Below the pieces are notes generated by a model. It made no database searches. It worked only from the letters and a program-made list of their open reading frames with translations, and was not told the origin of the DNA. A program made the position numbers and the translations under genes. From Patagioenas fasciata (taxonomy: Eukaryota; Chordata; Aves; Columbiformes; Columbidae): a stretch of DNA of 64,000 nt. Each line of letters opens with the position of its first letter. Position 1 is the first letter of the stretch. The stretch spans positions 1,269,001 through 1,333,000 of the forward strand of contig NC_092520.1 of the NCBI RefSeq assembly GCF_037038585.1. The letters run 5' to 3'. Shown one piece after another: positions 38,201 through 47,016 of this stretch.

Positions 38201-41200
38201 GAGCGAGCGGAGCTGGAGGGCTCAAGGAGAGACGCGGCCCAGCAGAAGGAGAAGGTGTTGGAGCTGCAGAAGCTTCTGGAAGCCTCGAGGTCGACGCAGG
38301 CTCTGCACGACGCCACCGTGGACGCCCTGCGGAAGGAGCTGCAGGAGAAGGGCAGGGAGCTGAGCCAGAGCAAAACCGCCGCGGCCGCTGCCGAGAAAGA
38401 GCTGGCGTCCCTCCGCTCCGCCGCGCAGGAGAAGGGCCGCTCCGAGGAGAACTGGAAGGAGCAAGTGGCCCAGTGTGTCCAGGAGCTGGAGAGGAAGAAC
38501 AGCCTGATCGGCAGCCTGGAGCACGAGGTCTCCATCCTCCACCGGCAGGTGACGGAGAAGGAAGGGGAGAGCAAGGAGCTGAAGCGCCTGATCCTGGCCG
38601 AGTCAGAGAAGAGCAAGAAGCTGGAGGAGAGGCTGCGGGTGCTGCAGACAGAGATGGCCACCGCCGCCTCCCGCGCGGCCGAGAGGTGCTCGCTGATGAA
38701 GGTGGAGGTGCAGCGGTGCCAGGACGAGATGGAGAAGCAGCGCTTGGCCATCGAGGCTCTGAAAAGGGACCGGCACTGCCAGAGCCAGCGGGAGGACGAG
38801 CTGCGCCAGGAGGCGAAGATCTGCCAGGACAAGTGTCTGCAGAAGGAGCAGCTCCTGGCCGCGCTGCAGCAGGAGCTCGGCGCTGCCCAGGCGCTTGCTG
38901 CCGAGCTGCCGGCGCTCAAGCTCCTTTACCAGCAGCTGCAAGCCGAGCGCGCCTCCCTGGAGAGCCAGCACCGGCAGGACCTGGAGCAGCGGGGGAAAAC
39001 TCTGGCTGCCCTGCAAGCGGAGCTGGCGCGGGCCAAGCTGGAGGCGGCCGAGCTGCCGGTGCTGCGGGAGCGGTCGGCCGAGCAGGACCAGGCTGTGCAG
39101 CGGCTGCAGGCGGAGGCGGCGGAGCAGGCGGCGCGGCTGGCGGGGCTGCAGCAAGCGAATGCGCGGCTGGCGGAGGAGAACCGGGGCCTCGGCGAGAGCC
39201 GCAGCCGCGGGCAGCAGCACTTGGAAGCGGAGCTGAGCCAGGCCAGGGAGCGGCATGCACGGGAGATGGAGCGGCTGCGGGCGGCGTCGGAGGAGCTGGT
39301 GGCCGGCAGCCGACAAGAGGCCGAGGAGGCGGCGCGGAAGCTGGAGGCGATGAGGAGTGAACATGAGAGCAGCAAAGCGGCGGCGCTGGAGGAGAGGAAG
39401 AAACTGCTGGAGGAGAGGCAGAGGCTGACGGTGCAGGTGGGGGCTCCAGTGATCTCCCCGGTGGGTGGGGGGTTCTCCAGGAAAACACGATTCCTTAGAA
39501 TCGCAAAATCATTGTGGTTGAAAAGCCCCTCAAGATCCAGTCCAACCGTTCCCCACCCCTGTCCCTGCCCCATGTCCTGAGACCCTCATGTCCGTCTGTC
39601 CAGCCCTCCAGGGATGGTGACTCCAGCACTGCCCTGGGCAGCCTGTTCCAATGCCCCACAGCCCTTTGGGGAAGAAATTGTTCCCACATCCAACCTCAAC
39701 CTCCCCTGGCGCAACTTGAGGCCGTTTCCTCTGCTCCTGGCGCTTGTTCCTGGGGAGCAGAGCCCGACCCCCCTGGCTCCAAGCTCCTTTCAGGCAGTTC
39801 AGAGATCAGAAGGTCTCCCCTCAGCTCCTGTTCTCCAGCTGAACCCCCCAGGTCCCTCAGCCGCTCCCATCACACTTGTGCTCCAGCCCCTCACCAGCTC
39901 CGTTGCCCTTTTGGTCTCCTCCACAGCCCTGAATCCTCATCCTCCTGCTCAGCCTGGGAACGGGGGTCTGGGACACACTCCCCAAACAGCCTTTCCCAGA
40001 CCATCCCCATGCTCACTTCTGTGCTTTGTGTTGGCAGGTGGAGCAGCTGGAGGTATTGCGGAAGGAGCAAACCAAGCAGGTAACTCGTGCAACGTGCTGG
40101 CTGCTTCATCAGTGACAGCGCCCAGCCCTGTCTGCTGCCCCGTGCCACCAGAGCCGCTCTCCTCTCTTGAACCGTTTGCAGTGGGGACCGAGCCGCAGGA
40201 CGTGTGGCTCTGGGTCTCTGGGCTTGGACCTTTGACCTGGGAAGTGGGAACTGAGTGCCCAAACCTGCCAGCTTTGTAGAATCCTAGAATACCCTGAGCT
40301 GGAAGGAACCCATGAGGATCATCAAGGGGGGACGTGCTCCTCCGTGGGACGGTTGTAGATGGGGGTCTTGTACTCAGAGCTGGTTCAACAGCGGCTGAAC
40401 ACGAGCCAGTGTGTGCCCAGGTGGCCAAGAGGCCACAGCATCCTGGCTGGGACCAGCACTGGGGTGGCCAGCAGGCCCAGGGCAGTGACCGAACCTGTGC
40501 TGGGACCTGGGGAGGACAAACCGCCAATCCTGGGGCAGTTTTGGGCCCCTCATGTCAAGAAAGCCCTTGAGGTGCTGGAACAAGTTGAGAGAAGGGAATG
40601 GAGCCAGTGAGGGGCTGGAGAAGGAGGTTGAGGTTGGATGTGGGGAACAATTTCTTCCCCAAAGGGCTGTGGGGCATTGGAACAGGCTGCCCAGGGCAGT
40701 GCTGGAGTCACCATCCCTGGAGGGCTGGACAGACGGACAGGAGGTTCTCAGGACATGGGGCAGGGACAGGGCTGGGGAGCGGTTGGACTGGATGAGCCTG
40801 AGGGGCTTTCCCAACCGAAACGCTTGTCTGATTTCCTGCTGACCCAGCCGTGTCCTTCCAGGTGGAGGAGCTGAATAAAAAGCTGAGCCAGCACGAGAAA
40901 GCCACGCGCAGCCAGCAGCAGCGAGTTAAGGTAAATAGGGACCAAAAACCGGGAGGGCTGAGCCCTTGGTGGCTTCCAGGGGACGTGTGGGTGACCCTGA
41001 GCTGGTCCCTTCCCTCCCCGCAGGAGCTGCAGGCAGAAGCCACCCGGCAGCAGGACAAGGTGACGGAGCTGCAGGCGCAGCTCGCCCAGAAGGAGCAAGC
41101 GGCCGAGCACTACAAAGGCCAGGTATGGCGGGGGCTGGCATGTCCCCAGTGTCCCCATCCTTCCAGGCAGCGTGTCACGGGGAAGCCTGATTGGTTTTCT

Positions 41201-44200
41201 CTCTGCCATCGCAGATGGAAAAGGCAAAAACCCACTATGACGCAAAGAAGCAGCAGAACCAGGACCTGGCCGAGAAGCTGAAGGCCATGGAGCAGCTGCA
41301 GAAGGAGAACGCGGAGCTGCGGAGCGAGTCGGAGAGGTTGGCCAAGGAGCTGGAGCGGAGCGTCCTGCAGGCCAAGGAGTCGGAGCTGAGCTGCAGGAAC
41401 CTCAGCAGCCAGGTCCGCAGCCTGGAGGCTCAGGTGGGTGTGATGGAGCTTCAGCCTCCTCCTCCTCATCACCACTGGTTTGTTGAGAGGATCACGAATC
41501 ACAGGATGGCTGGGGTTGAATTGACCTCTGGAGATCATCCAGTCCAACCCACCTAGAGCAGGGCCACAGAGCAGATCACGCAGGGTCACAGAGCAGATCA
41601 CACAGGATCCCAGGGGGTTTGAATGTCTCAGAGAAGGAGACTCCACACCCGCTCTGGGCAGCCTGGGCCAGGCTCTGGCACCTCCCAGCACACAAGGTTC
41701 TGCTCATGTTCAGATGGAGCCTCCTGTGGTTCAGTCTGTGCCCGTTGCCCCTCACCCTGGCACTGGGCACCACTGAACAGAGTCTGCTCCATCCTCTGAC
41801 ACCCACCCTGAGATATTGAGCACTGATCACATCCCTCTCAGCTTCTCTTCTCCAGGTCAACAGCCCCAGCTCTCCCAGCCTTTCCTCACACAAAGATGCT
41901 CCAGACCCCTCAGCATCTTCGTGTCCCTCCCTGGACTCTCTCCAGTGATTCATTGTCCTACCTGAAAGGAGCTTGGAGCCAGGGGGGTCGGGCTCTGCTC
42001 CCCAGGAACAAGCGCCAGGAGCAGAGGAAACGGCCTCAAGTTGCCCAGGGGAGGTTGAGGTTGGATGTGGGAACAATTTCTTCCCCAAAGGGCTGTGGGG
42101 CATTGGAACAGGCTGCCCAGGGCAGTGCTGGAGTCACCATCCCTGGAGGGCTGGACAGACGGACAGGAGGTTCTCAGAACATGGGGCAGGGACAGGGCTG
42201 GGGAGCGGTTGGACTGGATGATCTTGAGGGGCTTTTCCAACCAAAATGATTCTGTGATACTGGGGAGCCCAGATCTGGCCCCAGTTCTGCAGATGGGGTC
42301 TCACCAGGGCAGAGGGGCAGGACAACCTGCTGGCCACACTCTCCCATCCTCCCCGCTTCCCATCCAGGTTGAATTTGCCAATCGGCAGCTCCGGGATCTT
42401 GGCAAGTTCCAGGTGACGCCGGACACACTGAAGGGCCAGGAGACTTTAAACCAGAACCCCGCGGACCTCAGCGCCGACAGCCTCGACCTCAGCATGGACG
42501 ACGCGCAGCCGCTCAACTCCACCAGGTACCATCCCCGCGCGGCTCGGCAGAGCCCGTCCTGCTGCCGGTGCCGCAAAAACCCCGGTGCCAGCGCCGCCCT
42601 CGCGCCCGTCTCTGCAGGAAGGCCGGTCGCTCGCGGTTGGAGACGTCGGTGGCGTCGCAGCAGCTGCCGCACAAGGTGGAGTCCTTGGAGAGCCTCTACT
42701 TCACCCCCATCCCCAGCCGGACGCGGTCGCGCTTGGAGAGCAGCGCCGGCTCCCTGGGCGATGTCTCGCTCGACTCGGGCTGCAAAACCCGCTCGGCGCG
42801 GCGCCGCACCACCATCAACATCACCATGACCAAAGTGAGCGCCTGGCCATGGGGCAGGGAGGGGTCCGTGGGGCACAAGGACAAGTGCAAGGTCCTGCAC
42901 CTGGGTTGGGGTAACCCCCGGGATCAATCCAGCTGGATGGAGGGATGGGGAGCAGCGCTGAGGAGAAGGACTCGGGGGTGCTGGGGGTGAAAGTTGGGAC
43001 ATGAGCCGGCAACGTGCGCTTGCAGCCCAGAAATCCACCCGTGTCCTGGGCTGCATCCCCAGCAGCGTGAGCAGCAGGTTTGGGGGATCCTGCCCCTCTG
43101 CCCCGCTCTGGTGAGACCCCCCTGCAGTGCTGGTCCAGCTCTGGGTCCTCAGCACAGGACACACATGGAGCTGCTGGAGAGGGGCCAGAGGAGCCCCAGG
43201 AATGACCCGAGGCTGGAACAGCTCTGCTGGGAGGACAGGCTGAGAGAGCTGGGGTGTTCAGCTGGAGAAGAGAAGCTCCAGGGAGACCTTATTGCAGACT
43301 TAAAAGGGGCCCATAAGAAAGATGGGACAGACTTTTGAGCAGGGCCTGTTGTGATAGGACAAGGGGTGATGGGTTAAACTAAAGGAGTGGAGATTGAGGC
43401 TGGATATGAGGAAGAAACTGTTGCCCTGAGGGTGGTGAGAGCCTGGCCCAGGTTGGCCAGAGAGGTGGTGGCTGAACCATCCCTGGAGACATCCCAGGCC
43501 AGGCTGGACGGGGCTCTGAGCAACCTGAGCTGGTGAAGATGTCCCTGCTCATGGCAGGGGTGGCACTGGGGGAGCTGGGAAGGTCCCTTCAACCCAAACC
43601 ACCTGTGATTGACCATCTCTGGATTTCCCCCCCAGAAACAAGCCAAGACCGAGGAACCCTCCAGCGCCAACATCTCCTTCCGCAGCCTCCCGGCGCCTCC
43701 GCCCCCGAACGCCGACCCTGGCAGGAGCCGCCTGCGCTCGGCCACCTCCACCCGCTCCCTCGCCAGCTTCTCCTCCCAGGAGTCCCTGGTCAAGCTGGAA
43801 ACCTCCTCCCCCCAGGACCCCCCCAGCAATTCGGCGCTGCTGGGGCTCCCCGGCTACCGGCCGGTCACCCGCAGCTCCCTGCGGCGCTTGCAGGGGGGCG
43901 GCAGCAGCTCCAGCCTCGGTGCGTGGGGGCGGCCGGGGGGCTTTGGGGGTTAATTCCACCCCCAGGACACCCCTTGAACTCTGCTTTGGGTTTAGGGCGG
44001 AGCAGCTTCTACCTGGGGACGTGCCAGGACGAACCGGAGCAGCTGGACGACTGGAACCGCATCGCGGAGCTGCAGCAGCGGAACCGCGCCTGCCCCCCAC
44101 ACCTCAAAACCTGCTACCCCCTGGAGAGCCGGGTAAGGGTTCCGAATTAAACACCCCAAACGGAGCTTCAAATACATCCTGCTCAAAGCATCTCGGTGGC

Positions 44201-46231
44201 TTTGCTGAGCAAAGGGACGGGTTTATCGTCCTCTCAGGAGAAGCCACCGATTTTGTGGTGTTCTCATGGGAAGTGAAGGCTTGTGGGGAAAGATTGATTC
44301 AAAAATTAGTTTTAATTTCTCTATTATAAAAATAGAGCGATCCTGCAGGTGTGTAAAAATGATGTTTTGTGGGAGATAATAGTAATTATGGCAGGAGATG
44401 TGCCACGGAGGGTCAGTGGGACATCCAGAGGTGCTGGACACTGAACAGGCTCCCAGGAGGTGTCATGACCCAACCTGACAGTGTTCAAGAAGAGACCGGA
44501 CAGCGTCCCCAGACACACGGGGTGACCTGTGGGGTGTCCTGTGCAGGGACAGCACTTGGACTCTATGATCTGTGGGTCCCTCCAGCTCGGGACACTCTGT
44601 GATCCCACAACTCCCAGCGTTGGGGTTTGGGGTTCATCGGCGCACAGGAGCGTCGGTGCCAATTCCTCTGTGTCGCCTCCAGCCCTCCAACATCCTGGGG
44701 ACCATCACGGACGAGGAGATGAAGACAGGGGACCCCGAGGAGACGCTGCGCCGCGCCAGCATGCAGCCCGGCCCCATCGGCACCGGCATCACCACCCGCC
44801 AGCAGCGCAAACGCCTCTCGGACGAGTCCCACCAGGGCCCTGACACCCCCGAGGTGAGGCTGGGGACACAGTGAGGATGGGGTGGGACTGGAGGACACCT
44901 GCAGGTGTTCTCCAGGTGTTGAGGTGCCTGCCGGGGGCCTTGGGGACAGAGCTGGCAGGAGGGGAATCTTTGCGCCTCCTGTCCCCTCCCTGCAGCCCCT
45001 CTGTGTCCCCAGCTCCCCGGGGGGTGACCGCAGGGCTCACTGTCCCCTTTGTCCCCTCTTTTCCAGTCCAAGAAGCCGACGAGCTGCTTCCCGCGGCCGC
45101 AGACCCCGCGGGAGCGGCGCAGCTCCCAGCTCGTCCGCAGGAGCCAAGTGCAGCCCCCAGCCAAGCAGGTGCGGATGGGGGAAAAACTGGGGGGTCCGGA
45201 CTCCCCGTCCTGCCCCTGCAGCTCATGTTCCCGCTGTCCCTGCAGGTCGACAAGCGCCAGCCGCTGGTGTTCAGCATCCTCAACACCCCCAAGAAGCTGG
45301 GGAACAGCCTCCTGCGCCGGGCGGCCGGGCGGAAAGGCACCCCCAAGGGCACCCCCCGCAGCGGCGGCGCCCGCCGCTCCCCCCGCATCGCCAGCGCCAA
45401 GTCCCCCAAGGGCAAGGTAGGGACAGTTGCAACCCCCACGGGGTCCCCAGAGCCCTCCGAGGGCACCCAGACCTGTCACCTGCACCCCTAAACCCCCCCC
45501 GGGGCACCCAAACCTGTCACCTTCACCCCACACCCTCCATGGCACCCAAACCTCCCCATGGCACCCAAATGTATCACCTGCACCCCTAAACCCCCCCCAG
45601 GGCACCCAAACCTTTCACCCCCCCCCCCCCCGCACCCTCCATGGCACCCAAACCTCCCCATGGCACCCAAACATGTCACCTGCACCCCTAAACCTCCCCC
45701 AGGGCACCCAAACCTGTCACCCCTCTCCCCTGGACACCCCCAGGGCACCCAGACTTGTTATCCAAACCCCCCTAGGGCACCTAAATGTGTCACCTGCTTC
45801 CTCTCCCCGCCATGGCCCATGAACCACTCCAGAGCACCCAAAACCAGCACCCACTACCCCCCAGACTCCCCCTTGGCACCCAAACCCCCCAGGGCACCCA
45901 CACATGTGGGTCCCTGTGACCCCAGGACACCCCCAGGGCACTCAGACCTGGTACCCAAGCCCCCCATGGGGTGGGGGGGGATATGAGGGGATGCACATTG
46001 TCACCGCAGTGCCCTGACCCCCTGCCCTGGGATCTTGGGGAGAATGGGGGGGGACACGTCCCTGTTGTCATGGGGGGGTGGCCTTGTCCCTGCAGCACTG
46101 TGGGGGGTCCCAGCATGGGCACACACCCCCCCCAGGGCTTTGGGAGGGGTTTGGTGATGCTCACCGATCTCCCCTCTCTGCTCTGTCCCTTCCAGCCCAG
46201 TCGCCGATCAGTCAAGGACACAAAAGTCTGA
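26245..46231 (+). CDS. NUMA1: Nuclear mitotic apparatus protein 1 (NuMA)
   Basis: NuMA is a nuclear protein that in mitosis gathers microtubule minus ends at spindle poles and links dynein-dynactin to LGN at the cortex. The 25 coding exons are: 26245-26286, 26640-26728, 27853-27932, 28570-28652, 28732-28812, 29286-29370, 29750-29888, 30642-30790, 33251-33368, 33987-34104, 35010-35150, 35318-35440, 36254-39436, 40038-40079, 40862-40930, 41024-41122, 41215-41433, 42368-42525, 42618-42834, 43636-43918, 43996-44132, 44683-44853, 45067-45168, 45246-45416 and 46196-46231. Together they give 2044 residues (human about 2115). Residues 1-153 form the Hook-like domain, about 215-1640 the coiled coil (half of it in one 1061-codon exon), and 1840-1885 the LGN-binding region (GTCQDEPEQLDDWNRIAELQ). 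TPESKK with Thr1940 matches the human CDK1 site T2055. Phases close throughout with no break. The extreme C-terminus (SRRSVKDTKV) differs from the mammalian one. Confidence 0.96.
26932..27068 (+). repeat. CR1 LINE internal fragment, sense
   Basis: The sequence from 'aggaatgatgcgaggctgga' to 'gaaagatggg' matches the middle of the copy at 42882-43612. It lacks the 3' end. It lies in a NUMA1 intron. Confidence 0.7.
28277..28345 (-). repeat. Short CR1 3'-end remnant, antisense
   Basis: The stretch 'ggatcacaggacgtcccgag' to 'gatcatcgagcccaactcctg' resembles a reversed CR1 3' end. It is followed by a T/G-rich, then AT-rich, non-repeat patch (28345-28550) with no recognisable content. Confidence 0.6.
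28827..29264 (+). repeat. CR1 LINE 3' fragment, sense
   Basis: The body ends 'ttccaacccaaatgattctg' and the tail 'tgtgattctga' at 29264, only 22 bp before the NUMA1 exon at 29286. It belongs to the common subfamily. Confidence 0.85.
29851..29877 (+). repeat. (TCC)9 coding trinucleotide run in NUMA1
   Basis: Nine TCC codons in NUMA1 exon 7 encode a serine run just before the exon end. In human NuMA the matching place has a short run of four serines, so this is a length-variable low-complexity site. Confidence 0.9.
30337..30548 (-). repeat. CR1 LINE 3' fragment, antisense
   Basis: The reversed tail 'gaatcacacaatgtcctgag' is followed by the body seen in sense at 7225 and 44412. It lies in the intron before NUMA1 exon 8. 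Confidence 0.8.
30869..31770 (-). repeat. CR1 LINE 3' fragment, antisense, copy A in NUMA1 intron 8
   Basis: The reversed tail is at 30869 (ggaatcacagaatgttag). The body of about 0.9 kb reaches into the end of the CR1 reverse transcriptase ORF near 31740. It is nearly the same sequence as the copy at 32262-33150 in the same intron. Confidence 0.85.
32262..33150 (-). repeat. CR1 LINE 3' fragment, antisense, copy B in NUMA1 intron 8
   Basis: The tail 'accacagaatcccagagtgt' is at 32262. The body is nearly identical to copy A over about 0.85 kb. The stretch between the copies (31770-32262) is not repeated. Copy B ends about 100 bp before the exon at 33251. Confidence 0.85.
33548..33838 (-). repeat. 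CR1 LINE 3' fragment, antisense
   Basis: The sequence from 'aggatggtttgggttgaagg' to 'gtctgtccccatctta' matches the copies at 58640 and 60898. It lies in the intron before NUMA1 exon 10. Confidence 0.8.
34178..34845 (-). repeat. CR1 LINE 3' fragment, antisense
   Basis: The reversed tail 'atcacagaatcattttggtt' starts the copy. This is one of the longer members of the common subfamily, and it lies in the intron before NUMA1 exon 11. Confidence 0.85.
35822..36241 (+). repeat. Two adjoining sense CR1 3' ends abutting the giant NUMA1 exon
   Basis: A first short sense CR1 end runs to 'cattctgggattct' near 35925. A second starts 'tacttaaaaggggctcataa' and ends in the tail 'tattgtgtgattct' at about 36241. 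The NUMA1 exon begins at 36254, so only about a dozen bases separate the CR1 tail from the 3' splice site. Confidence 0.85.
39492..39905 (-). repeat. CR1 LINE 3' fragment, antisense
   Basis: The reversed tail (ttagaatcgcaaaatcattg) begins about 55 bp after the end of the giant NUMA1 exon. The body is of the common subfamily. Confidence 0.85.
40279..40835. repeat. CR1 antisense tail stub (40279-40327) joined to a sense CR1 (40328-40835)
   Basis: The short reversed end 'gaatcctagaataccctgag' is followed directly by a sense CR1. The sense piece includes a segment upstream of the usual truncation (seen reversed at 6600-6650). Its tail is decayed. It ends about 25 bp before the NUMA1 exon at 40862. 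Confidence 0.8.
41492..42264. repeat. Head-to-head pair: antisense CR1 (41492-41958) and sense CR1 (41959-42264)
   Basis: The left piece starts with the reversed tail 'atcacgaatcacaggatggc' and is more diverged than other copies. The right piece ends 'aaaatgattctgtgatactg'. They fill most of the intron before NUMA1 exon 18. Confidence 0.8.
42882..43612 (+). repeat. Long sense CR1 fragment filling NUMA1 intron 19
   Basis: About 730 of the 801 intron bases are CR1. They run from the end of the reverse transcriptase region (aggacaagtgcaaggtcctg) to the 3' end (ccaaaccacctgtgattgac), 24 bp before the exon at 43636. Confidence 0.85.
44412..44605 (+). repeat. CR1 LINE 3' fragment, sense
   Basis: The sequence from 'gtcagtgggacatccagagg' to 'gggacactctgtgatccc' matches the copies at 7225 and (reversed) 30337. 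Confidence 0.8.
45440..45965. repeat. C-rich minisatellite in the last NUMA1 intron
   Basis: Units built from 'cagggcacccaaacctgtca' and 'cctgcacccctaaacccccc' recur at about 60-65 bp between the last two NUMA1 coding exons. Confidence 0.8.
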
Positions 46232-46551
46232 GGTGGCCCCAACCCGGGGAGGGTGAAGTGTCCCCTGTCCCCAGCCTGTGCTCCCCCATGTCCCTCCACC
46301 TCTCCCTGCCCCACCAGGGTCCACCAGCCCTGGTTGTGGGGACATAGATGGGGCCACCTTCCCCATGTGACACTGCCCTGTGTCCCACCGCTGTCCCTGG
46401 GCTACGGGGGCACCTCCAACATCTGCACCCGGGGTGGGGGGTCCCGATCCTGCAGCCCCCCAGGATGGGGACAGGGGGGATGGAGCATCCTGGGAGCCCC
46501 TGGGGACAGCGTGGAGGGGACGGTGACATTTTTAAAGTGTTTCTACTTGTA

Positions 46552-46557
46552 AATAAA
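46552..46557 (+). terminator. NUMA1 poly(A) signal AATAAA
   Basis: A canonical hexamer lies about 320 bp after the NUMA1 stop codon, within 'ttgtaaataaattg'. Confidence 0.85.
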
Positions 46558-46764
46558 TTGTATTTTTCTCCTGCTCTGGGGGTCCTGGCTCAATCCTGCA
46601 CCCAGGGGACACGCCGTGGTGACAGCCAGGGACCCCTACTGCGTCCTGAGGGGAGGAAAAGTGTCACCTTCCTCTTGTCACTCCAGCTGTCCCACTGGGG
46701 ACTGACCACAGCCCTGGCAGCCCCAGGGGACCCTTCTCTCATTTTCCTACTTTTCTCCTTTTAA

Positions 46765-46770
46765 TTTATT
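46765..46770 (-). terminator. XNDC1 poly(A) signal AATAAA
   Basis: Plus-strand tttatt gives AATAAA on the XNDC1 strand, about 250 bp after its stop codon. The NUMA1 and XNDC1 poly(A) signals face each other about 210 bp apart. Confidence 0.7.
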
Positions 46771-47016
46771 TGTCTTCAGCGGCAGCTCCCAGTGTCACAG
46801 CCCTGGGGACAACAGCGGCTCCTCTGTCCCCACATCAGCCTTGTCACGGCTTTACCGGGGCCACCGTCCCTCTGCCAGCGCGGCCGAGGCTCCGCTCCGG
46901 TGTCACTGACACCTGTGGTTTCAGGGTCCTGTGATGGGGCTTTGTCCCCACAGCCCTACCCCAGCCAGCAGGACGGGGTCCCTTGTGTCCCTGTCCCCTC
47001 TGCTGTCCCCGCAGTC

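Noticed and set aside
36217-38919. A 900-codon open frame on the minus strand
   Set aside because: It is the shadow of the giant NUMA1 exon. A rod rich in GAG, AAG, CAG and CTG codons leaves few stops on the other strand, and the translation is Ser/Arg/Cys-rich low complexity with no family resemblance.
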